A stretch of 17,324 bases of DNA from Clostridiaceae bacterium (GTDB lineage Bacteria; Bacillota; Clostridia; Saccharofermentanales; UBA5734). Shown piece by piece: positions 1-7,232 of the stretch. The position numbers and the translations under genes are program-made. How positions within the stretch are numbered: the stretch's first letter is position 1; each line of letters starts with the position of its first letter. Below the pieces are notes generated by a model, which saw only the letters and a program-made list of their open reading frames with translations, had not been told where the DNA came from and ran no database searches. The stretch spans positions 1 to 17,324 of the forward strand of contig JAAYFZ010000321.1 of assembly GCA_012727965.1 (NCBI GenBank), written 5' to 3'.

Positions 1-255
1 TATAGCGACAGGGTCTGAGACTGTCAAGGGCAGCAGGTAACCGGTTCTTTGTCATATCTTCTCTTGGAATAGATTCCACCTATTTGCAAACAATCAAAAT
101 ACAAAAAGATATTGAGACTGCAGCGAACAAATTGCCTGCTCATGTTACAATTTACAGAATAGTATTTTTTCTGCAAAAAATCAGTCCATTAAATTATGAA
201 GATGAACATAGATGCCTCTAATCAATACTATGACAAAAATAGGAGTGTATGCATA

Positions 256-981
256 ATGAGAACCTTTTTATGGTATTTTCTTGGCTGGCTAGGTCTAGTT
301 CTGTCTTATCCTATACTGATAAAAGCGAAGTATTATGAACTAAGACAAAAAACTGAGCATAAGAATCATTTTGTGAATCAAAAAAGCCAAATGCTTGCTC
401 GATATCTGTTCAAGCTTACTGGCTCGACAGTCAATGTTACCGGTCTTGAAAACGTGCCGAAAAATGGTGCTGTTCTGTTTGTCAGTAATCATCAGGGACA
501 TATGGACAGTCTGATTATCCATGGTTTCATCGATAAGAAAAAAGGGTTTATTTCTATCGTCGAGGTGCTAAAGTATCCAATAATCAGAACCTGGATGAAG
601 CTAATCAAGTGTGTGTTCCTAGATCGCGAAAATGCACGACAGTCTTCCACATGCATCAATCAGGCTATTGAACATCTTAAGAACGGCCAATCCATGGTCG
701 TTTTCCCTGAAGGCCGCCTAAGTGATAGTCCAGAAGTCGGACCCTTTCAACGTGGTTGGTTGCGTCTGGCCACAAAGAGCGGTGTGCCAATCGTTCCGGT
801 CAGCATCAGCAACTCATACAAAGCCCTTGCAAAAGACGGTTCAAAGGTCGGTGGAGTCCAAGTCGAATGCGTTATATCAGCGCCAATGTATACGGATAAT
901 CTGAAGAAAGCCGATGAAGTAGCTTTTATCGACAAATTACGTACTGCGATAATGCAACATGTTAGTGCTCAAATCGTTTGA
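256..981 (+). CDS. plsC: 1-acyl-sn-glycerol-3-phosphate acyltransferase (PlsC family)
   Basis: Predicted membrane-associated acyltransferase that adds the second acyl chain to lysophosphatidic acid, giving phosphatidic acid for phospholipid synthesis. Seen in the 241-residue product: a hydrophobic N-terminal segment (about residues 4-22), the catalytic NHxxxxD motif (His79, Asp84), the FLDRENAR block (121-128) and the FPEGR block (150-154) followed by GPFQRG, in the order and spacing of the family. An in-frame ATG exists 60 bases upstream at 196, but the ATG at 256 has AGGAG at 241-245 and starts directly at the hydrophobic segment, so I prefer it. The gene stands alone and converges on corA with a 42-base gap; I see no clear intrinsic terminator between them. 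The exact acyl acceptor is not proven by sequence, and related lyso-lipid acyltransferases share these motifs. Confidence 0.9.
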   Translation: MRTFLWYFLGWLGLVLSYPILIKAKYYELRQKTEHKNHFVNQKSQMLARYLFKLTGSTVNVTGLENVPKNGAVLFVSNHQGHMDSLIIHGFIDKKKGFISIVEVLKYPIIRTWMKLIKCVFLDRENARQSSTCINQAIEHLKNGQSMVVFPEGRLSDSPEVGPFQRGWLRLATKSGVPIVPVSISNSYKALAKDGSKVGGVQVECVISAPMYTDNLKKADEVAFIDKLRTAIMQHVSAQIV

Positions 982-1023
982 TAAGGCAGCATAAATATAC
1001 TGAAGCTCAGAATATCGCTCGAA

Positions 1024-1938
1024 CTAAAACCACTTATTCTTTTTGAAGAATATAATCGTCAGTACTACAATGGCAATGCTGACAATAATGACTAATGGAT
1101 AACTCCAAATCCATTGATATTCGGGCATTTGCAAATTCATGCCGTACCAGCCCGCTATAAGTGTCAGTGGCAGAAAAATGACCGTGACTACTGTAAATAA
1201 TCGCATTATTCTGTTAAGACTTATATCTGTTTCTGCTTCGTACGATTCGCGAACCTGAGTAACATATTCCCTTAATACCAGTACGTTTTTTAGAAGTCTC
1301 TCAATACGACGCGTGTATAGAGTGAACAACCGCATGTTTTCATCATTTATCAGGCTGTGTCTGGTCTCTTGAACATCGTCTAACACATGCTGCAATTGCT
1401 CATAGAATCTTTTGTACACCAGCAACTTTTTTTGAAGCATAAGAATTCTATCCGGTCCAATATTTTTTCTATCAGTAAGATAAGCGTTTTCCAACAAAGC
1501 AATCTCGTCTTCGATCTGCTCATGTTGCTCAATATGCCCGATTATTATTTTCTCCATAAAAGTGATGAAAAGAGAGCTGATACTTGGCGGGGCATCTACT
1601 GGTTCGGTGGTGATTTCTCTGACAATAAGATTTGCCTGCTCAGTATTTTCATGAATGAGAATAAGCAGGTTTTTTCCAGCACAAATACAAAACTTATCTT
1701 CTGATTCATTGATACTATTTTTGTTTAGAAATAGCGCACCAATATAATCTATTGTGTCATGATGTTCGAAGGTAAAAGCTTTTCTCCTGAGACATTGCGA
1801 GATAATGGTCTTACTTAATTGCTCAATCTGATCTAGCTTTTCGATTTCGTCAATACAAAGCAGATAAATTTGCTTATCGTTGGTGCTGCTATTGGCTGTT
1901 TCTGACTTTTCCCATGAACCGTTTACAAACATGAACAT
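1024..1938 (-). CDS. corA: CorA-family divalent cation (Mg2+/Co2+) channel
   Basis: Predicted pentameric inner-membrane channel for Mg2+ and related ions. The C-terminus holds the diagnostic YGMN signature (GMN at residues 266-268) at the end of the first transmembrane helix, then a short MPEYQW loop, a second transmembrane helix and a basic KKNKWF tail. The preceding region (about 130-240) is helical and charged, as expected for the stalk and funnel of the family. Length (304 residues) is normal. A longer reading frame begins at an ATG at 1962, but that ATG has no ribosome binding site, whereas the ATG at 1938 is preceded by AGGTGA seven bases upstream; I chose 1938. Substrate preference (Mg2+, Co2+, Ni2+ or Zn2+) cannot be told from the motif alone. 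Confidence 0.9.
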   Translation of the reverse strand: MFMFVNGSWEKSETANSSTNDKQIYLLCIDEIEKLDQIEQLSKTIISQCLRRKAFTFEHHDTIDYIGALFLNKNSINESEDKFCICAGKNLLILIHENTEQANLIVREITTEPVDAPPSISSLFITFMEKIIIGHIEQHEQIEDEIALLENAYLTDRKNIGPDRILMLQKKLLVYKRFYEQLQHVLDDVQETRHSLINDENMRLFTLYTRRIERLLKNVLVLREYVTQVRESYEAETDISLNRIMRLFTVVTVIFLPLTLIAGWYGMNLQMPEYQWIWSYPLVIIVSIAIVVLTIIFFKKNKWF

Positions 1939-1962
1939 CACAAAATCACCTGCTTCGATCAT

Positions 1963-1977
1963 GCGCTGTAATAGCGC
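1963..1977. repeat. small inverted repeat in the corA leader
   Basis: GCGCT-gtaat-AGCGC is a perfect 5-bp inverted repeat with a 5-base spacer, 25-39 bases upstream of the preferred corA start. It could form a small leader hairpin or be an operator half-pair. It is short enough to be chance. Confidence 0.25.
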
Positions 1978-2133
1978 TCAATTATCATCATATATCTATT
2001 GTATATAGGATTAGTTTACATCGTACAAATGAAAATAGCTCACAAATATAGTTGCAAAAAAGACTTATGCTTATAAGACACTAAAGCTTCAACGGTAATA
2101 GGTTAATTCTATGTTAAATCTATTCCTTGCTGC

Positions 2134-2162
2134 TTGAGAATTTTACATTTGAGGAATATAAT
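2134..2162 (+). promoter_or_regulatory. sigma-A promoter for the Na/Pi cotransporter gene
   Basis: TTGAGA at 2134-2139 (5 of 6 to TTGACA) and a perfect TATAAT at 2157-2162 are separated by exactly 17 bp. Transcription would start near 2169, giving a leader of about 120 bases before the ATG at 2291. No other strong promoter is visible nearby. Confidence 0.75.
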
Positions 2163-2290
2163 CTGCTCGATATGATCAGATCAAAGCTGGCGGTGTTCTG
2201 CCGTGACTGCTTGGTATGGAGCTATCGAGCTTGTTCTTCTTTTACAGATATAAAAACTATATTCTTTTTTATTGATGGAGGGTAGCATAT

Positions 2291-3931
2291 ATGGGTTTTT
2301 CTGAGATTTTGGGGCTGCTGGGCGGACTGGCGCTTTTTCTCTATGGTATGCAGATGATGAGCTCGGGCTTGGAGGCTGCTGCTGGTAATCGTATGAAACA
2401 AATTCTAGAGAAGCTGACTTCTAACCGTTTTCTGGGAGTCGCGGTTGGCGCCGCGATCACGGCTGCCGTTCAGTCATCGTCAGCGACAACCGTTATGGTC
2501 GTGGGCTTCGTTAATTCGGGCATGATGATGCTTAAACAGGCAGTTTGGATCATAATGGGTGCCAATATCGGTACGACCGTAACGGGTCAGTTGATCGCTC
2601 TAGATATAGGTGCACTCGCCCCGTTGATTGCTTTTATCGGTGTACTGCTTGTATTGTTTGTAAAAAAGGTCAAATTTCATCATTTAGGTCAGATAATTGC
2701 TGGTTTGGGGATTCTATTTATCGGCATGGAGATGATGAGCAGTTCGATGTTACCATTACGGGACTCGGCGGCTTTTGTCCAGTTGATGACTCGCTTCAGT
2801 AATCCTCTTCTGGGCATACTGGCGGGCATGCTCTTCACGGCTGTAATTCAATCTTCGTCAGCTTCTGTTGGTATTTTGCAGGCACTGGCAGTTAGTGGAG
2901 TCATAGGTCTGCCGAATGCTGTGTTTGTATTGTTTGGACAGAATATCGGCACCTGCATAACAGCTGTGCTGGCTTCTATCGGGACAAGCCGCAGTGCCAA
3001 ACGTGCTACGATCATTCATTTGATGTTTAATGTCATAGGTACTCTGATATTTTCGATTTTGGCAATAGTCACGCCTCTTACTGAGTTTGTTCAAGGTCTT
3101 ACTCCTAATAATGCTTCCGCGCAGATCGCTAATATGCACACATTGTTCAATATTTCGACAACGCTGCTGTTGCTTCCATTTGGAACATTGCTGGCTGCCC
3201 TGGCTGTCCGTGTCCTTCCAGAGAAAGAGTCCGAGACGGCAGAGAAGCTGCAGCTGGTTTTCATCAAGCAGCTGGAGCCATCGCCAGAGCATCAGATTGG
3301 TACTTCGGCCATTATAATAAATGGTGTCTGGCGCGAGCTTGAGCGTATGTCACATATGGTTGCCGAGAGTGTTAGCGAGAGTTTTCAGGCAGTGATCGAT
3401 GGCACCCAGGACAGACTGGAAAAAGTTCTCCAGCTTGAAGACTATGTTGACTATCTTAACAAGGAGATTTCTACCTATATATCAAGAACCATGGTGTTTG
3501 AAATAAATGAGCATGATTCAATGATGCTTAGTTCATTCTTCAGGATAGCTGGTAATCTCGAACGTATCGGTGACCATGCAGTCAATATATGTGAATATAC
3601 CAAGCATTTCAAAAATAAGGACATCTCGTTTTCGGGACCGGCGCTTGAGGAGATAGAAGAGATGCGTAATGTCAGTGTCAAGGCGGTTGAGCTGATTGGC
3701 CATATGGATTCGATCTCGATCGAGCAATTTTCTGAAATTTCAGCACTTGAGCAGCGTATTGATGATATGACGATTAGTTATCGCAGACATCAGATTAAGA
3801 GAATGCAGGCTTGCCAGTGTGGTGAAGAGGCCAGTGTTCTTTATTCTGAAATGCTAACGGATTTTGAGAGAATAGGTGATCATGTTCTTAATGTCGGCAA
3901 AGAACTGGCACAGGCTGGTCTCAAGGTTTAG
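2291..3931 (+). CDS. Na+/phosphate cotransporter (NptA/PNaS family) with C-terminal PhoU-like domain
   Basis: Predicted sodium-coupled inorganic phosphate transporter of the cytoplasmic membrane. The membrane half (about residues 1-310) shows the duplicated signature of the family: QSSSATT (61-67) with GANIGTT (90-96), and again QSSSAS (187-192) with GQNIGTC (216-222). The C-terminal part (about 340-546) is soluble and helical, with two PhoU-like repeats recognisable from RIAGNLERIGDH and the later DFERIGDH segments. The length of 546 is typical of this bacterial two-part architecture. GGAGGG at 2277-2282 sits 8 bases before the ATG, and a strong promoter lies at 2134-2162. It is monocistronic and not next to pst or pho genes, so whether it imports phosphate, exports it or has another role is open. 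Confidence 0.9.
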   Translation: MGFSEILGLLGGLALFLYGMQMMSSGLEAAAGNRMKQILEKLTSNRFLGVAVGAAITAAVQSSSATTVMVVGFVNSGMMMLKQAVWIIMGANIGTTVTGQLIALDIGALAPLIAFIGVLLVLFVKKVKFHHLGQIIAGLGILFIGMEMMSSSMLPLRDSAAFVQLMTRFSNPLLGILAGMLFTAVIQSSSASVGILQALAVSGVIGLPNAVFVLFGQNIGTCITAVLASIGTSRSAKRATIIHLMFNVIGTLIFSILAIVTPLTEFVQGLTPNNASAQIANMHTLFNISTTLLLLPFGTLLAALAVRVLPEKESETAEKLQLVFIKQLEPSPEHQIGTSAIIINGVWRELERMSHMVAESVSESFQAVIDGTQDRLEKVLQLEDYVDYLNKEISTYISRTMVFEINEHDSMMLSSFFRIAGNLERIGDHAVNICEYTKHFKNKDISFSGPALEEIEEMRNVSVKAVELIGHMDSISIEQFSEISALEQRIDDMTISYRRHQIKRMQACQCGEEASVLYSEMLTDFERIGDHVLNVGKELAQAGLKV

Positions 3932-3985
3932 TGAAATTCCGGTGTTCAAATCCTCACCAATAATGTGGCGATTCGCAAAACAGAG

Positions 3986-4004
3986 CAATATTTGTACAAT
4001 ATTG
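3986..4004. repeat. 7-bp perfect inverted repeat upstream of the phosphotransferase-fold gene
   Basis: CAATATT-tgtac-AATATTG is a perfect 7-5-7 inverted repeat in the 228-base gap between the cotransporter gene and the gene at 4160. It lacks a following T-run, so it is not a typical terminator. It resembles a dimeric-repressor operator, and a TATGAT hexamer follows directly at 4005-4010, though no good -35 pairs with it. The region is A/T-rich, which raises the chance of coincidence. Confidence 0.35.
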
Positions 4005-4159
4005 TATGATTATGCAAGTTTTTGTAAAGTCGAATCAATCGTTTGTTCGTGTATGCATATTAAGATATTTATACAAGTGACGTAAAAATCAAAAAATAAA
4101 GTTAGCAATCACAATAGTGTATAAGCCTATTATTATACAAGCGTGCAGCGAGGTGAGCT

Positions 4160-5197
4160 ATGCCGACTGAATTATGCAGACTTCATGAACCTCGGTCTGA
4201 AATCATTTTGGATGATTCCGTCAGTATCTGTTTGGAAACTATCCCGGGTTATAAGAATTGGGAAGAAATGAGACTTGTGCGACGAAGGTCTGTATCAGAT
4301 CTGTTATTTCATGTACGAGACTGCAATGGTGATGAGTTTGCGTTGAGGATTCTTGGTGACCGCAGCTATGACTATTACTGTAGATGTTATCATTATCAGA
4401 AGCAAATCGATGTTGCGCTTGGTATAGGTTCTGTGGTAGATAGCGAACTTGATTACGGTTTGTGTAGAAGCGGTCAATATGTTTATTTTATTATGCCCTG
4501 GCAGCATGATCGTAGTTACGATAGTGTAGCTAAGCGATTGCGCTTCGATGATAAGCTCAAGCCTGCCGCTAGTGCTGCTGCCTATATAAAAGCAGCCTCC
4601 TCGATAGCTCGTCAGGAGGCTGTCGGCAAGGATGCCGGTTTGCTTAAATTCGCTGATGGTTACAACTCTGAGAAATGGCTGAACCAAATTGACGATCGTG
4701 TTGCTAAGGTTCGAAGATGCCTGTCCAGTAAGGGTCTTGACATAGCCGCCCTGGAGCATTTTCGTAGGTTCTACAGAAGCAATCGTCACTTGCTGGCATC
4801 GAGAACTCTTACAATTTGCTATAATCGCTTTGCCCCAAACATGTGGTATTATCAACCGGATGGCAGCATTAGAGTCCCTCTGATTTCTGAGTGGTCATAT
4901 GCGGATGAATGGTACAGCTTGAATGGTCTTCTTACAGATATCCATGCGGTCTGTGAGGATTTCGCAGTCCTCTTGATTGATTTTAGTTTTGATTTTTCTC
5001 CCCCTGAAGAATTTTTCATCTGCAGTGCGATCTATAATATGCTCAATGTTCTCGAGCAACTTGCTTGTTGTTCTGATTTACGCAGCGACAAGGCTCGCAA
5101 GCTGATCAGTCGACTTAGGTCGATCGATCAGATGTATTCTAAGTTCACTAGCTCGATCCCAACTTGGTATAAGCAGATCAGTACAGTTGGTCGATAA
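4160..5197 (+). CDS. aminoglycoside-phosphotransferase-fold protein, predicted catalytically degenerate (pseudokinase)
   Basis: No exact family name can be given. The 345-residue product aligns by eye with Clostridia-type APH/choline-kinase-fold phosphotransferases: an N-lobe beta strand FALRILGD, a hinge-like YVYFIMPW, a helix ending in RSNRHLL, then a position equivalent to the HGDxxxxN catalytic loop, a late PPEEFF helix, and the family-like C-terminus IPTWYK. The catalytic loop reads CYNRFAPN instead of HGDxxxxN (catalytic Asp replaced by Asn; the metal-binding Asn kept), and the usual I-D-F/W metal-binding Asp position reads LISEW (Asp replaced by Ser). Both essential acidic residues therefore look lost while the reading frame is intact. 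AGGTGA at 4151-4156 precedes the ATG closely. It is monocistronic and converges on the acyl-CoA synthetase gene with a 24-base gap. The fold assignment is moderately sure, the loss of catalysis is an inference, and the role is unknown. Confidence 0.55.
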   Translation: MPTELCRLHEPRSEIILDDSVSICLETIPGYKNWEEMRLVRRRSVSDLLFHVRDCNGDEFALRILGDRSYDYYCRCYHYQKQIDVALGIGSVVDSELDYGLCRSGQYVYFIMPWQHDRSYDSVAKRLRFDDKLKPAASAAAYIKAASSIARQEAVGKDAGLLKFADGYNSEKWLNQIDDRVAKVRRCLSSKGLDIAALEHFRRFYRSNRHLLASRTLTICYNRFAPNMWYYQPDGSIRVPLISEWSYADEWYSLNGLLTDIHAVCEDFAVLLIDFSFDFSPPEEFFICSAIYNMLNVLEQLACCSDLRSDKARKLISRLRSIDQMYSKFTSSIPTWYKQISTVGR

Positions 5198-5221
5198 TGC
5201 TCCTAACATAAGTTCAGATAT

Positions 5222-7042
5222 TTAGCTGATTGGCTCGAAATCAATTCTCTTACCATTGGCCTGCTTCATATTCCAGCCATGCTTGCCAAGTTCGGCTGTA
5301 ATGCGGCTGGTCTCGGCGGGACGCTTGATCTTCAGAGTCGTGGTTTTGATCATATCCTGCTGATTCCAGATGAAGTATTTAATGGCCTTGTACGGCGGCA
5401 TGTCCTGATTGATGGTCTTGATGTTATCAGATATGTACCTACCAATACCATCATCATCCTTGGCTGTGCCTTCTGGCAGTAAATCAGGTTCCATCATCAG
5501 ACGAACACAAATATCTACAGCGCCTCTGGCGGAATCTTCACCCCAGACCAGTGAATCTTTGACACCGGGAATTTTGTTGATCAGATATTCGATCTCCTCG
5601 GGAAAAGCTTTCTTGCCGTTAGTTAGCACGATCATGGATTTTTTACGACCAGTTATGAAGATACAGCCGTTCTTGTCGAGATAACCGATATCACCGGTAC
5701 GCAGCCAGCCATCTTGTGTCATTACTTCCTGAGTAGCCTCATCGTTCTCGTAATAACCGAGCATAACGCTCTTGCTTCTGGTCAAAATCTCGCCTATTGC
5801 TCCTGGATTCTTATCGTCTGTGTCGATTGCGGCTTCGATATATGCAAGTGGATTGCCAACGCTTCCGAAGACATTGACATGCTGATTACAAGCAGCAATT
5901 ACCGGAGAAGTTTCTGTCAGGCCATATCCGGCCAGAAAATCAATGCCAATATCATTGAAGAAGGCGACTATTTCCTGGTCGATTGCAGCAGCTCCGCTGA
6001 CGCAGAGATTCATGCCGCCACCGATGCCATCGATAATCTGATGGAAAATTTTGCGACGTTTATCAATGCCGACTTTTCTTAGCAGATTAGATATTTTGCG
6101 CATCTTGTTAACGAGAGAGAGCTTGCCGGTTTTCTCTAGTGTTTTCTGGATTTGTTTATAAACATTTTCAAACAGAAGAGGAACAGCCAGCAGTATATTT
6201 ATTTTCCAGTCTTTGAGATTCTGACTGAAATATCGCAAACCATCTGTGAAACAAATACAGCTGCCAAAAAACAGCATCATATACATGCCGACTGAGTTTT
6301 CGAAGGTATGATGCAAAGGTAAAACTGAAAGGGCGTTTTGGCCTTTTTCAATATGAATAGTAGAAGCTACGCTATGGACGTTTGAAGTTATATTTTCATG
6401 ACTGAGCATAACGCCCTTTGACATAGCAGTAGTTCCAGATGTGAAGAGCAGGGAACACATGGCTTTTGGATCAATCTCGGCATCGAGAAAGCTTCTGTTG
6501 CCAGCCGCGATCATTTCGCGCCCTTTGTTCATGAGTTCGGAAAGAGGCATAAAACGAGGATCTCTATCTTTTAGTTCCTGCTCGATAGTATCGTCTTTCA
6601 TACAGATGAAATACTTAACATCATCATTAGTTTGTGCTACTGCTTTTGCAATGTCGTGATGACGTGCACCATAGATGAAGGCTGTTGCTTTGCCTCTTGC
6701 TGTCAGACTTATTACTTCCGGCTCAGGCAGTTGACGGTCAAGAGGAACAGAGACGCCTGTTCCATTTACGACAGCATTGTGAGAAACGGCCCAGAGATAA
6801 CTGTTGTCACCGACGACTACAATATGTTGGTCTTTTAGACCAAGGCTGTGCAGAGCGGTTCCGAGAGCATTAATATCGTTTGAGAATTCGCGATAGCTGT
6901 GCAAAATATCAGGCCCGTCAGGTGTCTCGTGATAGCGGTAGGCCGGCATATCCTCATAGCTGTCAGCACAATATTTAACAAGTTCCTTGAGAGTCGAAAA
7001 AGAAGGCTCATCGTAGTACTTGATACCTTTTATAGTCTGCAT
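5222..7042 (-). CDS. AMP-binding ligase, long-chain acyl-CoA synthetase-like
   Basis: Predicted ATP-dependent ligase of the ANL superfamily that activates a fatty acid as acyl-AMP and then as thioester, on CoA or possibly on acyl carrier protein. In the 606-residue product: P-loop-like FTSGTT (200-205), GYGLTETSP (372-380) binding adenylate, the hinge region TGD (449-451) with GRKK (465-468), and near the C-terminus TTTLKIKR (567-574) holding the conserved catalytic lysine region. The overall layout, including the LRKVGIDKRRK segment, resembles Clostridia AMP-binding proteins annotated as long-chain fatty acid ligases. The ATG at 7042 is preceded by a G-rich GGGGGA at 7053-7048. It has its own promoter with a palindromic operator candidate (7128-7161), pointing to regulation separate from lplA upstream. 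The chain length of the substrate cannot be read from sequence. Confidence 0.85.
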   Translation of the reverse strand: MQTIKGIKYYDEPSFSTLKELVKYCADSYEDMPAYRYHETPDGPDILHSYREFSNDINALGTALHSLGLKDQHIVVVGDNSYLWAVSHNAVVNGTGVSVPLDRQLPEPEVISLTARGKATAFIYGARHHDIAKAVAQTNDDVKYFICMKDDTIEQELKDRDPRFMPLSELMNKGREMIAAGNRSFLDAEIDPKAMCSLLFTSGTTAMSKGVMLSHENITSNVHSVASTIHIEKGQNALSVLPLHHTFENSVGMYMMLFFGSCICFTDGLRYFSQNLKDWKINILLAVPLLFENVYKQIQKTLEKTGKLSLVNKMRKISNLLRKVGIDKRRKIFHQIIDGIGGGMNLCVSGAAAIDQEIVAFFNDIGIDFLAGYGLTETSPVIAACNQHVNVFGSVGNPLAYIEAAIDTDDKNPGAIGEILTRSKSVMLGYYENDEATQEVMTQDGWLRTGDIGYLDKNGCIFITGRKKSMIVLTNGKKAFPEEIEYLINKIPGVKDSLVWGEDSARGAVDICVRLMMEPDLLPEGTAKDDDGIGRYISDNIKTINQDMPPYKAIKYFIWNQQDMIKTTTLKIKRPAETSRITAELGKHGWNMKQANGKRIDFEPIS

Positions 7043-7127
7043 AATTATCCCCCATTTAAATCAATTGCATCAGATAAACTATTAATACTTCGAGGTACGA
7101 ATAGTTTGACTTTCAAAATATAACCCT

Positions 7128-7156
7128 AGAATAGCATGATGTTGTATTGTTGGCAA
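7128..7156 (-). promoter_or_regulatory. extended -10 promoter for the acyl-CoA synthetase gene
   Basis: On the minus strand TTGCCA (plus 7151-7156; 5 of 6 to TTGACA) and TATTCT (plus 7128-7133; 4 of 6 to TATAAT) are separated by 17 bp, and TGC just before the -10 supplies a TGn extension. The start would lie about 80 bases upstream of the ATG at 7042. The -35 box lies in the centre of the 17-bp palindrome at 7145-7161. Confidence 0.55.
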
Positions 7157-7161
7157 CAATA
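7145..7161. promoter_or_regulatory. 17-bp perfect palindrome, candidate operator over the -35 box
   Basis: TATTGTTGGCAACAATA is a perfect palindrome of two 8-base arms around one central base. As a hairpin it would leave almost no loop, so a DNA-binding site for a dimeric regulator is more likely than a terminator. It covers the -35 element of the promoter reading into the acyl-CoA synthetase gene, the expected place for a repressor site. The regulator is not identifiable; a fatty-acid-responsive repressor would make sense by analogy only. Confidence 0.55.
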
Positions 7162-7194
7162 GAGAGATAAATTGGTGAAATGATGCATATGAAA

Positions 7195-7223
7195 CAGATC
7201 GACAGTGAACCACTATCGATCTG
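7195..7223 (-). terminator. hairpin just after lplA, likely mRNA 3' end
   Basis: Read on the minus strand, CAGATCGATAGT pairs with ACTGTCGATCTG through a 5-base loop (GGTTC), a 12-bp stem with one G-T pair, beginning 10 bases after the lplA stop codon. The tail is only TTTC, so it is a weak intrinsic terminator at best and may act mainly as a 3'-end stabiliser. Its place between lplA and a separately promoted gene supports a transcript boundary. Confidence 0.5.
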
Positions 7224-7232
7224 CAATAATAA

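Larger units (their letters stand above)
1939..2290. other. intergenic spacer between divergent corA and Na/Pi cotransporter genes
   Basis: This A+T-rich 352-base spacer carries no ORF with coding character. It holds the corA leader with the small inverted repeat at 1963-1977, a convincing rightward sigma-A promoter at 2134-2162, a roughly 120-base leader for the cotransporter gene, and its ribosome binding site GGAGGG at 2277-2282. I found no convincing leftward promoter for corA; several A/T-rich hexamer pairs exist but none with good -35, -10 and spacing together. A short CTTAT-gctt-ATAAG hairpin lies near 2070-2085. No riboswitch was recognised. Confidence 0.6.

Noticed and set aside
2..40. 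Open frame IATGSETVKGSR ending in TAA at the left window edge, possibly the tail of an upstream gene.
   Set aside because: Only 12 codons are visible, with no recognisable motif; chance cannot be excluded.
66..77. Inverted repeat GGAATAGATTCC upstream of plsC.
   Set aside because: Five-base arms with a two-base centre are too small, and no promoter lies clearly next to it.
196..255. Longer N-terminus for the PlsC-type protein starting at the ATG at 196.
   Set aside because: No good ribosome binding site for 196; the added 20 residues are polar and precede the expected hydrophobic start, while AGGAG serves the ATG at 256.
2858..3292. Long minus-strand open frame inside the Na/Pi cotransporter gene.
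   Set aside because: It has low-complexity, Gln/Arg/Ser-rich shadow composition and no domain, and it is fully covered by a well-supported gene.
3940..3965. GGTGTTCAAATCCTCACC, which resembles a tRNA T-arm or a short terminator.
   Set aside because: The T-arm stem does not pair over five bases, there is no upstream cloverleaf, and there is no T-run for a terminator.
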